Positions 48,091 through 60,860 of a stretch of 64,000 bases of DNA are shown piece by piece. The translations under genes and the position numbers were made by a program. The notes under the pieces are model-generated. The model was not told where the DNA came from. It ran no database searches and was given only the letters and a program-made list of their open reading frames with translations. The stretch comes from Pomacea canaliculata (Eukaryota > Mollusca > Gastropoda > Architaenioglossa > Ampullariidae), in the NCBI RefSeq assembly GCF_003073045.1, contig NC_037600.1, positions 17,600,419 to 17,664,418 of the forward strand, in the 5' to 3' direction. How positions within the stretch are numbered: position 1 is the stretch's first letter; the number at the start of each line of letters is the position of its first letter.

Positions 48091-49247
48091 GGTTCCAAAA
48101 GTCTTGTCGCGAATGCTCCTCCTTAGACACATCAGGTGGAGACGACGAACAGTCAGCTTCCCGAGGAGGAGGAGGAGGAGGAGAAGAACTCATTTCAGTG
48201 GAGCTCATACATGCACGGCTTTATGTCCTTTATTTTTGTGTTTTCATGCACTCGGCGCACCTTGAATAGCTCCAGACTGGTTGTGGAAAGGATATCAATG
48301 ACTGAAGTCAGCGAGTAGACAGTCAAACGATTTCCAAAACTCCAATGTCGTCTTCAGCGTAAAGGAAATATGTTTGTTACACTGCTTTACAAAATAATGT
48401 TTTTTATCAAATTTATATGAATTATCTACATTTTAAATATTTAAATACTTTCTGGGCCATTTCAATTATCAGCAACACATTCTTATCAGAGATATTGCAC
48501 TGGCCTCACTTAAAAGGGTTTTATTCATTGGACTACCAGATGTGGACACAGAAAGAAACGTGGATAAGTAAAAGCGGAGGGAAAAAATTGTAAACAATTG
48601 CATTAATTATACAATACTTAGATTAACTTAATTACAATTAATTCTTCGAATAACTGGGGGATGGGGTAGGATTTATAAACAGCCAAGCGGACATTATACT
48701 TCGAATAGTTGCATTAGTTTTAAATTTTAGGGAGGAATTTATTTCTAGTTATCGAGTTACAGTTTAATCTTGTTCCTGCTCCTTAATTCTAAAAACAAAT
48801 ATACAAATACAAGTTGTCATTTCTGAGTCTTTTCGAATGAGAAAGACGATAACTCTGAAATGTCAGTCTCGCGAAAACTGCATGGTTATGTCCCTTGAGG
48901 ATAGTTAGCTCGATGACAAGTCGATTATTAAATGTCTGTTGTCCTACACTGAGGTATGTCATGTCAACGGCTTGGATTTAAAAATATGTCCTCAAAATCG
49001 TCTCTGCTTTACAAAATGGAATTTAAAAGTATATTTAATGCCCTGAAGGTTTAGTCGAACTTCTTATGATCACAAATTACGATAAACGCAGTATTACGAA
49101 TAGTTGAAATGAATTATTTGAAAAACATTATCAGTGATTACATATTAAGACCTCAGACCTCTAAGACCTGTAATTCTGTCTGCTGTGCGTTCAGGTGTAA
49201 AATACTAGACTTATTTATCTCTGACAGTAAAGTTTTCTCTCTTTGTC

Positions 49248-50404
49248 CTATAGGTAGGTGTTGTGTTGTTTCTTCCCCTGAATTTGTGGATGAGAACTCT
49301 TTCTGTGTAGACAAGGAAACATTTCATGAACCGTGTCCCTGAACTTGGTGCCAGCCGAGTAGTAGACAAAGAAGTCGATGCTACTGTTTAGAATGCTGCC
49401 GTCTCGGCGATGTTGACGAGAAGAAAGTAAGAGTTATTATAACGACCAGCGAACCTCACTTCTGGTTCAAACAGATGAATGATTCTGATGATGATGTTGG
49501 GCAACGAGAGGACGAGAAACTCGATGGAGAGTGTGACGAGCATCTTGGTGATGGCCGTTTCCTTCTTGGTGTCAGAGGTCGACGTCTCCTTTCGAAAAGC
49601 TATTGACTGGTTCAGCTTCCATCCCGTGAGCGCCGTTGAGATAACGACAACGATGGGTATCCCGATAGACAAGATAATACCGTAGTAAGTTCCTTCGATG
49701 ATACTTATTACTTCTTGGTACTGAAAGTAAAAGTCACCTGGGGTTGGTTCGTGCACTACCACGTTTGTAACAATATCGTGAAAGCAGACGACCTGGTAAG
49801 ACCAGGTAACCACGAAAAAGGGTATCACGGTTAGACATGAGCCAAAAATTATTACAATTAGGATTACTTTAGTGCTGATGAGTGTTTTAGAATGTAATGG
49901 AAAGAGCACACTAAAGCACCGCTCACACGACACGACGGCGGAGAGGAACATGGCGCCGTACATGAAGCCCAGCATCCCCAGCATCTTGCTGTTGGTCACG
50001 AAGGCGCCTACAACGCCAATGTCGCCCTCGTCAAAAGGCCGGTAAAGACTGTCAAAGTTGAGTATAAAGAGAAAAGAAATGTTGATGAGGTTAACGAGCT
50101 CGAGACTAAAGAGACACAGGTTGATTCTGTTGTGAAGGTTCTGCCTGTAGAAAGCGACCAAGCTGACGACAGACCCCATGACCCCCGTGACGAAGAGGAT
50201 GGGCATGACGATGGCTTCCCGGATCTTGCCTATGAGGTGTTCCACCTCGGTGCTGATGGGGTCGTCGGGGTAGTCTCGGTGCATGACTTGTATGCAGTTT
50301 GTGGAAAAGTTGCTGACTTCATCGTCTGTCGGACTCACCGTTGACAGAGCTGTTGTGAAGTAAAGTGCGGCGCTGATGGCACCTTCTGTTGGAATGACCG
50401 CCAT
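49248..50404 (-). pseudogene. Rhodopsin-type GPCR, unit C (copy 6), frameshifted before TM7
   Basis: The frame is open from the ATG at 50404 for 338 codons and stops at 49388. One C is missing in GCTGCCGTCTCGG (about 49397-49402) compared with GCTGCCCGTCTCGG in unit B. The protein ends NIAETAAF instead of NIAETGSILNSS, so TM7, the NPxxY-like motif and the tail are lost. The rest is intact and almost identical to copy 5 apart from S25P, D36N, Q43R and N91H. First exon ends at 50843, exon 2 starts at 50419. It may be a recent pseudogene, a polymorphism or an assembly error; two near-identical units make the last plausible. Confidence 0.75.
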
Positions 50405-51393
50405 GGGTCTGGCAAGGTTCTGAAAAACATTAAAAAAATTATCCTTCCCTCGTCCACGTTGTTATTCTTTACTTAACTGTCATCACTACCAACATCAGTT
50501 TCACACGCTGACAGATGTGTGTGGCCGGAGTCCCTTTGTAAAAAGTGTCTTAGATGGAAGTTTGAAAACGTATCAGATGGTCCGTAATGCTATGAATGCG
50601 GCGAAAGGACCACTAAATGTTAGAGAGAATACACTGAGATTCAAGCTGACACGAAGAGTAAGCTGACCAAACTTTATAAGAATATTGAGTTATCGTCACC
50701 GTTAATATCAGGTCGTCGCCATCACGAATATTGTCTGTAGGAGAAGCTAACATCCGTCTCCTTTCCCTTTGCATCCTTCTCATGATTAAAACCTGTTTTC
50801 GTCCTTCAGTGAGATTCTAGACACAAACCTGGTGCAACTCACCTGAATGCTCACCTCATGTGCAGCTCCACCCTAACTTCTCACACACCTTGCAACCGAC
50901 GATCCACTTAAATTGAAGAAGAGAGGAATATCATCCACGTGGACCAATTACAGGCTGTTACTTATTTTAAAGACCTAATCAATCTCATGTACATACAAAT
51001 ATTGCAGAGAATTTCTCAAGTTTTTCGTCAAATCAATCACACTCGTGTTTACACTCCTTTCAAAACTTTTTTGCGATATCCAGAGCAATGTTAATGGTAT
51101 GATCACGTGCACACGTATGACCCATGGCTAACAAACACTCTACAGATATCAGTCATCACAGCAGTTGACACACGAGCAAGAAATTTGTCCTCTGACATTT
51201 TTATCTCCTTTTACAAACTCCATAATAATTGAAGAATTGAAAATAAAAACTGGAAAATTGTTTTTCGGCTCCCTTAACAGATTGACTGGGTGGAGAGAAA
51301 TACAAATGCACTCAAGCATTTTATTATTAATATTTGGGGAAAATGTTTAAATGAAATTTAAATTCATGTCTTACCCATCAATAATTGTTATTA

Positions 51394-52615
51394 AAGAAAA
51401 AAAACCATGATTGTGTCAGAAAGTAGGTGCTACACAGAGACACCTACCTGGGATCACACTAGGTGCACATCACATCCCATCTACAAACGAACTGTGAATC
51501 AGGTATTTAGACTTGGACACCTGTGGTCCTTCTTGTGCATATACGCGGTCGCACACATGGGTGGCAGTGCCGGGTACAACGGGTGCCTGACGAGGGTGCA
51601 AACTGTTGCAGGAGTGTGACACTGTAGCCGCAAGCTGCTGCGGTTCCTTGACTCCGGGTGCCAGGAGAAGCTGCAGGTGGCAGATGCCGGGTAGAACTTG
51701 CAGGTAAGACTGTGGTTTCCATGGCCGCCTTTGTAACTAGCTTCTCATTCTTTGCGTTTATTGACTAAACACGAAGATAGATCAGGTTTAGGTCCACAAC
51801 AAGGGCAGAGAAGGGGAGAGAAAGAGTGGTCTTTCTGTTCACAAGGGCAGATAATGGGGTGGAAAAGACAGAGTTGTTGGCCTTTGTGCTCAGCCTGCTT
51901 CTTCTTAAAGTAAACGTTTGTGCTGAAAGTTTGGTGTAAAGTCTCCCGGCATGTGTCTGTGGGTTTTTTCCCGCAAGATATTAATTATTTTAACCTGCTG
52001 GCCCATCTTCAGTGTAACAGACGGTGATACAGAGTTTAGTGAGCAGTACAAGGCCATCTACTAGTGGTGTGCGCATGTGCAAGCAAATGTCCGATTATTT
52101 AATATCCAGAACTCGACTGATGTTACGCTGATTGGCTTTAGCCGATGTGTAACCTGGCCGCTAGTCACACACGTGTACTTGGATGAGGATTTTCATTAGG
52201 GGTACTTCAACCTTCATTTTGAATCACGTGACTAAAATATGAACTGTGCACCTTGGTAGTCGAGTATCGACAAGTACGTCAGTTTAGTGTGTGGCTAAAG
52301 ACCGAACTGGCTCTACACAGACAGGACCAGACTAACTCTACACAGACAGGACCATCTTACTATACACAGACATGTGTTTATGTGTATTCACAGGACCAGA
52401 GCCACGGTTGTTCAGATAACAGAAGGCCCGTCCTGCAGGACATCGGTTGACACACAGTCGACTGACTGCACGTGACTGCCTCACCTGTGCTACCTGCGGT
52501 CTACCTTGCCGTACACCAACCACTGGTCTTTAGCGACTGACAGGACTCGTGTGTGTGTTTATTGTCATACGGATTGAAAATCTGGATATCAAGTTGTCTG
52601 TAGACTGTGAAGTAC
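51394..52615. other. Intergenic, no gene seen
   Basis: A locally GC-richer piece at 51530-51720 has open frames on both strands but no recognised domain. Repeated AC(A)CAGACAGGACCA phrases lie at 52310-52360. Confidence 0.55.
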
Positions 52616-52715
52616 AAAGTTATTTATTTATTTTTGTGAAGTGCCTTGAGCTTGCCCTGGGGGTACAGATAAGGCGTTGTACAAGCGACCTTTATTATTA
52701 TTATTTGTCATCATC
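52616..52715 (+). mobile_element. LINE 3' terminus
   Basis: The phrase GTGAAGTGCCTTGAGCTTGC, then GATAAGGCGTTGTACAAGCG, followed by (ATT)n is the typical 3' end of L2/CR1-like LINEs in many animals. Only the terminal ~100 bp is recognisable. Confidence 0.6.
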
Positions 52716-52750
52716 ATTATCATCATCATCATCGTATTATTATTATTATC

Positions 52751-52900
52751 TGCTGCGTCCTGCCCGCTGTCTTGTGGTGTCCCCCGTTTTCTTCATTGTG
52801 CACGTGAAGCCACCGCCATCTTGCATCCAGCATCATTCTGATTGTCATCGGTCTTTTGCTGATGACACACAGGTGTACTACACAGATCGGTTTCTGCGTC
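52751..52900 (+). mobile_element. LINE reverse-transcriptase fragment (FADDT motif)
   Basis: Plus-strand frame reads VVSPVFFIVHVKPPPSCIQ, then HHSDCHRSFADDTQVYY. This matches the palm region of CR1-type reverse transcriptase (G-P-V-L-F...V-K-P-L...SFADDTQ). The catalytic F-A-D-D is visible. Flanked on the left by an (ATC)n/(ATT)n run, so two LINE pieces abut here. Confidence 0.65.
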
Positions 52901-53302
52901 TCACTCTGCCATCAATACTATAAATATTTGTATACGTGATGTAAATAAAATGCTTGACACAGAAAAGCAGTGGAAGTTTGATATCGGCACTTACACCCAC
53001 CGTAGAGTCTTTGAAGCCAGCATCACAGACATTGTCTACCTGAGCACATTCACAAACACATTTCACTTACTGGTACCAACCCGTTCTTCTGTCTCTCTCT
53101 CTCTCTCCCTTCCACCCACCCATCTCTTCTTCTCATATCTCGATTAGTTTTTCCTGCAGGTATCCTTTGTCTCTTTCTCTCCATCGTTACTATCAGTTAT
53201 CTCCGTCTTTGTACTTCATCCTCATCGTTGTCCATCCTTCTGTTCCTTCATGCACTAGTGTTTGTATTAAATGGTCAGTGCGGGTTTAATGGCTATATAT
53301 AT

Positions 53303-53303
53303 A

Positions 53304-53336
<33 letters not shown>

Positions 53337-53352
53337 CGTCGTCGTCGTCGTC
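53303..53352. repeat. (GTT)n/(GTC)n microsatellite
   Basis: About eleven GTT triplets passing into five GTC triplets after a short (AT)n run. From 53353 to 54366 no gene is seen. A CA-rich patch lies at 53520-53590. Confidence 0.9.
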
Positions 53353-54361
53353 AGCAACACAGTTTCTAAGCATGTACCTGACCAAAGTCTCCTCACGTCC
53401 CATCTATTAAAAAATCTGTGATAACCGTTACAAGACTAACTCTTCTGTTGAGTGGAGCAACCATCATGAATATTTAGAACGCACCTAGGGTGGACAAAAT
53501 GCTTGTGGCTACCCAAAGAAGCACATGTGCACACAAACCCACGCATATACACACATAAACACAAACATAACCACACGCACACAAATACAAGGACGAGTAG
53601 CTGCTGTAGTAAAGTGTACCACTCGCCCCTCCGCACTGTAGTAGCCTTGTTGTCCACATCTAGTTGGGTAACACACCTGTAGCATGCGGTGTACACACGT
53701 GTAGCATGCGGTACGCGTACTTTGGGTGGCCTATGGATCGTTAATGGAGGTTATGGTCTTTCAAAGTAAGTTTTGTCTTAAAGGGTTTTAATGTTTGCTA
53801 GCCTGTACCTTAATTCAAACATTAACCCTGACCCTATACTTAATCCTAATCCTAACCGTGTTTAGGTTTGCAGCTCATGGCGTTCATGGACCACTCAGTC
53901 ACGTGACCTCAGTGCTCGCCTCACAGCGCCCAGTCCAGTCAATATGAGAGAAATGAATAATTTACAAAGCTCGTCATCATTCACAGAGCCACTAACATTT
54001 GTAAACCACAAAGCAGGTCAGGGTGTGGGTGGGGTGGGCAATTACAGCAAACTTAACACAAATATAATTATATCAACCCTAATACAGCAATAATTTGTTT
54101 AAAATAACCCAACAGGAAACATACTTGACAATGTAAGACTACTATCCTAGTAGACCTTCTATTATCTAGTCAAATATTCAAGCAACAAATAATTAGGATT
54201 AAACAGGTAAAAATGTCAAAGAAGCATCAGCTGAAAGAAAATTAAGTTTAAAGAAGGAGATAGCTTCACCTGAATGATTATTCAGGAAATTTTTGCAAAG
54301 ACTGACATACCAGTCCTGCCGACATTCGTAATTGCTGGAGGTTGTTAAAATTATAGAACGT

Positions 54362-54488
<127 letters not shown>

Positions 54489-55019
54489 GTCAACGCCTCC
54501 CATTCCCGTTATTTTTCTTTAATCAAAAAAATTGCCTCGGGAAGAAACATCGTCGCAGGCATTTATCTATTAGCAGTCACGAATATAGATAAACAAACAC
54601 ACACAAAATAGACGTGCACACGGATACACAATCACGTTTACACGCACACCAAAGCAGCTCACTTCTCCCTCCCTCAAAACTAAATAAAAAAGGAAGAAAA
54701 TAGTTGAGAGGTTTGCTAATGATCGGGTACACACCAGTCAATTAAAGTGTCGACACCCCCACACCCTGCAGCGAGATAAAAGCTGCCGAGCTCTTGCTTC
54801 TAAAACTTCGGCAACATGTCGGTCAATGTGATGTTTAATGCCGAGTCTGTCGGAAAAAGGTTCTGCCTCTAAGCATGCAGGTGAGACGATAACGACAGGT
54901 GAGACGATAACGACAGGTGAACTGTTGGAAAAGCACTTTAACAGTGGGAAAACACATGTAAGGTTAAATGTAAAGTAGCAGCTGACACTGGCTGTCATCC
55001 CTGTAAGTCTGGTGTCACA

Positions 55020-55112
55020 TTCACAAAGAGGTGTGTTTCGGAGGCGAGATGCGCCACCCGATGCTGACTGCGGGTGGAGACAGGCAGTTTATCCACTGCG
55101 CCACCAAGGTCC
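55020..55112 (-). mobile_element. tRNA-derived SINE head (fragment)
   Basis: The minus strand reads CCTTGGTGGCGCAGTGGATA at 55109-55090. TGGCGCAGTGG fits the polymerase III A box (TRGCNNAGTGG) exactly. It continues CTGCCTGTCTCCACCCGCAG and then loses resemblance; no good B box was found. Probably a truncated SINE. Confidence 0.45.
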
Positions 55113-55690
55113 TGTGACTGACAGCACGTGTGACGTACGTGTGACGTACAGAGCTTGGCAGTTATGTAACTACTCTGATAACAACAGCAGCAACATCACC
55201 CACAACATCCTTATCTTTATATCAACTCTCTTCCTTTTCTTTTCCTCGTCAGTCGACTGGCTTAGTCATCCATAGTGCCTGCTTTTAATTTCAAGAAGAA
55301 GATGAAGATGAGGAGGAAGACGATGACGAAGACGAGGACTGTAGGTAAATCAAGTAAAAGGGCCAACATTTACAACTGGTGCTGTTGGTGAGTGGAATGG
55401 TTCCCAGGACTGAGTTGTGTCCGAGCTGGCGAGTAGAATGGTCCAGTGTTCAGTTGATGGACGACACCACCTGTACGTCTACAACAGTGTTTAGTTTATA
55501 CTTTAAAAATAATCCTTCGTGTAAGTACCCGCGTGTCTCAGATAAGCATCTAGCAATTCTTTATCTCTTTCGTCTTCCTCACTCTTTCTGTTGCCACACC
55601 TCTTCTCTTCTTTTCTCTCCTCACATCTCTCTCCAGAATCATTTTAACCGATACTCTCTCTCTCTCTCCGAGTGTGTATGTGTGTTGTAG
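55113..55690. other. Upstream region of the plus-strand receptor
   Basis: A GAAGAAGATGAAGATGAGGA run at about 55290-55340 is followed by a GTGAGT donor-like site at 55388. A long pyrimidine tract ends in GTTGTAG at 55690, a good acceptor. By inference an upstream exon of the next gene lies here, but I could not fix it. Confidence 0.4.
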
Positions 55691-56797
55691 ACCGTGCTGA
55701 AGGATTTGTACCTACTGTACGACATCACCACAAACACTCACAACTCAACAGACAACAGCAATGTCGACTTTCCAGAGGGATGCATACCCGTGATAACCAC
55801 CGACCACCCGGAGGACCCTATCACCCACGCCACCGAGCAGTTGATCGCCAAGGTGCGGGGGGTCAGCCTCATGCCTGTCCTCTTCGTATTCGGGGTGGCG
55901 GGTACCTGCACCAGCATCGCTTCCTTCTACAAGCAGGGCCTCAACCACCGGATCAACCTGTGTCTGTTCAGCCTCGAAACAGTAAACTTCATCAACGTCG
56001 CCTATCTCTTCCTCCTTAACGTCGACAGCTTGTATCGGCCAATCGACGACGGTCTCTACGGTGTCGTCTTCGCTCACATCGTCAACAGCAAGATGCTGGG
56101 GATGCTGGGATTCATGTATGGCACCATGTACCTGTCGGCTCTGGTTGCCTGGGAACGCTGTCTGACCGTGTTGTTTCCCTTGCATTCCAAGTCTCTACTC
56201 AGCATCAGAACCATGGCCATCCTCATTCTCCTCGGCTCTGTCATCACCATTCTTCCTTTCTTCTTTGTCGCCGCGTGGTACGAGGCAGTCTGCTTTTACG
56301 ATCTCGTAAACAAAAGATCGACGATAGGAGTCTCAATTAACGAAATGTATTTTGAGCATAAAGCAATAATAAGTAGTGTGGAAGGTATTTATTATGGCAT
56401 CATATTGTCTCTCGGCATACCCATCGTCGTGCTCATCGCGACCATCATCACCGGTGTCAAACTAAGACAAACAGTCAGCTTTCGCAAGCAAACGTCGTCT
56501 GTTGACGGCGGGAAAGAAACGGCTGTGACGAAAATGTTGTTAGTTTTGTCAGTCGTGTTCCTCGTCACTTCCATTCCCAATATCATCGTTAGAGTTATCC
56601 CCCTCTTCGAACCGGAAGTACGCGCCGACGGTCGCTACAAAAACTCCTTTCTTGTTCTTGTGAGTGGCACTGAGGTCGGCAGCATCATGTACAGTTGTGT
56701 CAACTTCTTTATTTATTATTTTGCCGGAACCAAATATCGACAAACTGTTCACGAGCTTTATGGCTGCAGTCGCTTGAAAAAGTTGTTTACCAAATAA
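55691..56797 (+). CDS. Rhodopsin-type GPCR, plus-strand copy (copy 7), start exon not found
   Basis: About 368 codons from the acceptor at 55690 to the stop. The only receptor on the plus strand. An in-frame TAG forms part of the acceptor itself and no ATG occurs in frame before residue ~60 (in TM1), so translation must start in an upstream exon or the gene is dead. Otherwise well preserved: cysteine in FPEGCIP, HPEDPIT in place of YPDDPIS, AWERC before LTVLFPLHSKSLLS, ECL2 AVCFYD, TSIPN in TM6, NFFIY in TM7, then GTKYRQ. The TM3 motif has tryptophan where the others have cysteine (WERC against CERC). GC-rich codon use. Its orientation implies a local inversion or independent placement. Confidence 0.82.
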   Translation, partial: TVLKDLYLLYDITTNTHNSTDNSNVDFPEGCIPVITTDHPEDPITHATEQLIAKVRGVSLMPVLFVFGVAGTCTSIASFYKQGLNHRINLCLFSLETVNFINVAYLFLLNVDSLYRPIDDGLYGVVFAHIVNSKMLGMLGFMYGTMYLSALVAWERCLTVLFPLHSKSLLSIRTMAILILLGSVITILPFFFVAAWYEAVCFYDLVNKRSTIGVSINEMYFEHKAIISSVEGIYYGIILSLGIPIVVLIATIITGVKLRQTVSFRKQTSSVDGGKETAVTKMLLVLSVVFLVTSIPNIIVRVIPLFEPEVRADGRYKNSFLVLVSGTEVGSIMYSCVNFFIYYFAGTKYRQTVHELYGCSRLKKLFTK

Positions 56798-58700
56798 CTG
56801 GGACTAGGCGCAGACCTTCAATATCCCCCATGGTGCCAAATGTTAAAACAAATTATTCAATCATCATTTGTCGTTGATAATTGTTTACTTCTGTTAAAAT
56901 CCACGAACCGGTATCACTTTAATGGTGGTAGGAAGACTCATTTCTTAACCTCAGGTTCTTGATGCGCTGTCATTCAAACATTCCGTCCTGTAAAAGAATT
57001 AATTAACGGATTCCAGATGACACGAGTCCACTGTCATGTGTTCAAAACCCAGCAAAGCTCTGTGTACGAAAGAAACTTTTTCAGTAGTCTTTGTCTAGTT
57101 TCACTTAACATGACACGACAACGAAAATCTTTCATTCTCATTGTTTTCTGTTAAAATTAAACTGAAGAGATAGAGAAAAGTTTCAAGATGTAGTAGATGA
57201 AATATTTCAGCTGCTGGGATGATTCGTTCAGACTTGCAGATCATACAGGTGAGAGAAGCAGCCTTCAGTATTCACTAGCTTTGTCAATGTGTTTGACTCT
57301 GAGGTTGAGAATTCGTGGGTATATAAAATTCCACCCAGCATTAACTGGGGGAGTCTAAAAGGCAGCGGGGGGATTCTGTACCCTCCACACTTCCCCACTT
57401 TCCCGGGTAGGATGTATACTGTAACAATTCTGAGGAACAAAAACAAACAGAGAGAATCATCGTTGTTAGTGAAGTGTCACATACAGGAGGACATCCCACA
57501 GCCTGGTGGTTGGCCTGATGGAGTCTGAGTGACATTATCTAGCATGAAGATGATATACAGTATCTACATTTGTAGTGTTGACTAAGCAGGTGAGGATGGA
57601 CACGTTGAGATTGTCAAAACGCACATGTATATTTTTAGCTGTAGTAAGCTGAGTAATATTGTGTAATGTAAGTAATGATTACGAGGTCAGAAACATCAAA
57701 TTTTGACAAGGGTTTTTTGACTTTAACATAATTTCCTGGAGGACCAAAGCGCTTGTGTACAACAACATCCTTTCTTCTCAGCACGCACTCACACACAAAC
57801 ACACACACACACACAATCACACACACACACACACAATCACACACACACACAGACTCACACACAAACACACAGAGAGACACATGCCGACATGGATGTAATT
57901 TACAAAATTATTGCAATAAGACTTACACATGTACGCACGCACACACAGGGGAGCTAATGAGTACAATCACAGTCGTTGTGTACTAATGTTTATTTATAAA
58001 ACTGCCTAATTAATTTTAATTAATATGATTAATTTTTACCAAACTCTACTGATCTTTCTGAAAGGTGGCTCCTCGGGGTTTAAGCGCTTTCAAGGTAAAT
58101 TGAAGTTTAATAATTATCCTCGGGTAGTTTATGACTTGTTGATGTCAACATAGTAAGGAGACCGCTTGCAATACCTAAAACACGGTTTAACCGGAAAAAT
58201 CCTTTAGGTGCAGCATCAACAAAGATCGGTAACTCAAGCAAGTTTGCATTTCATTTAAGTTTACTTTATCTTTAAGACTGTGTTATAAACTTCGAAATTA
58301 AAATGCTATTGCGGTTACAGATGTAATACACTATTTTCTACTTTTTCCCCGATATGCGAGGTATATTCCTCAATGTATTCCACCAATATGTTTATTACAA
58401 AGGCCGGCGACTTTATTTGATTAACATCAAAGCTTTTAACGACGACCTAGAAGGAAAGGAAAACGGCTTTAATTGTTTAAAAGAGAGTCTTGTGTTTTCA
58501 GAAGCCAAAACTTTCTGTACACGTAACGGTCTAGAGGCATCAGACGCTTAGTACTTGATGACAATGATGTCGAATATAGATTATTAGTAAAGGTCATGTG
58601 ACCAGAGAGGTAAGGTCATAGGACAATGAGATGTGGACCAGAGGCAGGGTGGTAGGAGCAGTAGGACAAGGCCAGAGGACCAGTAGAAGCTGACTACAGT
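56798..58700. other. Intergenic, no gene seen
   Basis: CA-rich microsatellite at 57781-57875 (ACACACAATC and ACACACAGAC variants). Nothing else recognised. Confidence 0.6.
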
Positions 58701-58734
58701 TGTCCTGTCAACCTTCGGAGAGTTTAATGACTTG

Positions 58735-58990
58735 ACAAGGTGTGTAAAGCCTCATTACTAGACTTTGATGGCCTCACAAGGTGTGTAAAGCCTCATTACT
58801 AGACTTTGATGGCCTCACAAGGTGTGTAAAGCCTCATTACTAGACTTTGATGGCCTCACAAGTTCTTAAACTTCATTACTAGACTTTGATGGCCTCACAA
58901 GGGGTGTAAAACCTTATTACTGGACGTTGATGTCTTTGCCAGTTGTGGAAAGCTCCCATAACTAGAGTTGATGACTGTGTGAAGCTTTCT
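58735..58990. repeat. 41-bp tandem repeat
   Basis: About six copies, the first ones perfect, of CTTTGATGGCCTCACAAGGT, then GTGTAAAGCCTCATTACTAG and A; later copies (to about 59060) are increasingly diverged. Confidence 0.88.
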
Positions 58991-59069
58991 TTATGAGTTT
59001 TGTGTCCTCACAAAGTGTGTAAAGCTCTCATTACTAGAGTTTGATATTTTCGCACATTGTGGTAAGCTG

Positions 59070-60540
59070 CCATAATTGAAGTGGACTTCGTTCTTGTGCA
59101 ATGTTTCATTGATGAGTCTGTCTTTAAGCTTTCTTGTTGATTATCTAAAAATATAAACCTAAATGTACTTTGTGAAAAGATTTCAAACTTTAATTTTTAT
59201 TTAAAATTTTCTAAATTTACCTGGAAAGTTGTGGAACTTGTTATGCCGGTATAAGAGTAGATACATCATTGCTACCTGTACTGACTACTGTAGTGCTCTG
59301 TGATCATGGACAGCTGCCATCATTACCTCATCAGTTGGGCCGATTATGTATAGAATGAGTTATTCAGTTTTAAGCACCCGCCGACCCAAAATTTCCAACA
59401 ACTTTCTTAGGTATACATTTGATTTTTAGTTCACAATTTTCCACGTTTTTGTTAGATTTTCAACTTTTGAATTCACATGTAAACAACGTTTCTTTCTCTC
59501 TTTTTCTTTTTCCCTTCCCTCCACACTTTCTCTCTCTCTTTCTTTCTCTGTTTTTTGTTGTTGTTGTGTAAATGCAAACAAAAATACTTATTCCTTTCGA
59601 CTGGTTTGTACAATCACTCAGCTCCCAAACAAATGTAGTGACCAACAGTTTATATTTTGTATTAGGCGTAAGATAACTCCCCATCTCATTTTATCTCTCG
59701 AGAAACACATTTGTATGACCTTTGACTTAAAATTATTCACGAATTTAAATTAAATTGACATTAAATGAGTTGCTATTTGTGTTCTGTGTTGACTGAGTTT
59801 CATAATGCTTGACATTGCTTTCTCACAAAACGCACATAACAATCAATACCTGTTGTTACTAATCTGTCAGAGGGAGAAGACAGGATGGTGCAATATAAAG
59901 AGAAATGAAATACCTAATCCCCGAGGCTCTTTACTGATAATTTACCAAAGACAAGACTGTTTTCCCATAAATCCCAAATAAAATGCCAGACAAGATGATC
60001 CCCTTCCCTTCCCAGAGCGCATGCGCAGAAAGGCACGCGCCAGAAGCCTTCATGAACGTCAGGCGGTCAACAGATGGAAGTCACGTGATGCGCAGACTGT
60101 TTGAGCGTGACTCGGACTCTAGCAACCCAGCAACAATCTCTGTCTTTCCGCAAATGAACATCGATGTTTCAGTTTAACTGACGGCTCGTAAACGCCTGCT
60201 GGCAAACATCTGCCGTGCAAACTACAGGCTGATCACGTGATAGTTTGTCTCCAGGTCCTGCCCTCTCTCATCAGGGACAGGTGTGTCAACGATGAAACTA
60301 ATCGCATACTCAGTAAAACACTATTCACGAGGACAGTCTAGCCTGCCATCATGTCGAGACCGGTAGCAGCTGCAAGTTGGTGCTGCTAGTGCGTGTCAGC
60401 ATGAAGGGAAGAGTCAGGGAGTGCCACGTCTGACTACTGAACACGCTCCTCGTTCTGCTGACCTTTGAACCCGTGTCATCATCTACTTGCAGTTTGTCGA
60501 TAAGCCGCTCATTTAGAACACTACGTCACAGACAACAACT
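59070..60540. other. Intergenic, no gene seen
   Basis: Contains a T/C-rich tract at 59490-59560. A 64-codon plus-strand frame at 59983-60177 has no recognised domain. Confidence 0.55.
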
Positions 60541-60544
60541 TTAG

Positions 60545-60860
60545 AAATGAGGATAATGATAATAATAATGACGATCATGACGACGATGGCGATGACGACT
60601 GTCATGATAATGATGATGATGACGACAACGACGACGACGATGATCTCAAATATTTCATTCTTTATTTTTCATACATCTTACACAGACACCAAGTCATAAC
60701 AAAAGCTCATCACCACCAGCACAGAATCACGAGCATGTGTTCAACTCTCCATCTGCTCAGTGAACAAACACGTCTTCACCTTCGAGACAATAGTTGGAGA
60801 TGTCCGATTGTTTAGTAAATATGCTGCTGGTAACTTCCGACCCATCTTTGCTGTAAATAT
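60545..60860 (-). mobile_element. LINE 3' end with terminal triplet repeat
   Basis: The minus strand reads KLPAAYLLNNRTSPTIVSKV, then KTCLFTEQMES and a stop, the usual closing pattern of CR1/jockey-like ORF2 (L-P...S-x-x-x-x-F-K-S-K-L-K-T-H-L-F). After some 130 bp of 3' UTR ending ATGAAAAATAAAGAATGAAA it runs into an (ATC/GTC)n tail at 60655-60550. It is 5'-truncated, as is common for LINEs. Confidence 0.65.

Larger units (their letters stand above)
45073..51393. repeat. Tandem segmental unit C
   Basis: Left part nearly identical to unit B; right part (from about 50280 on) diverged from A and B. The 5' intron is shortened to about 420 bp by a deletion of roughly 550 bp near 50690. Homology stops near 51393, where A and B continue for some 370 bp more. 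Confidence 0.85.
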
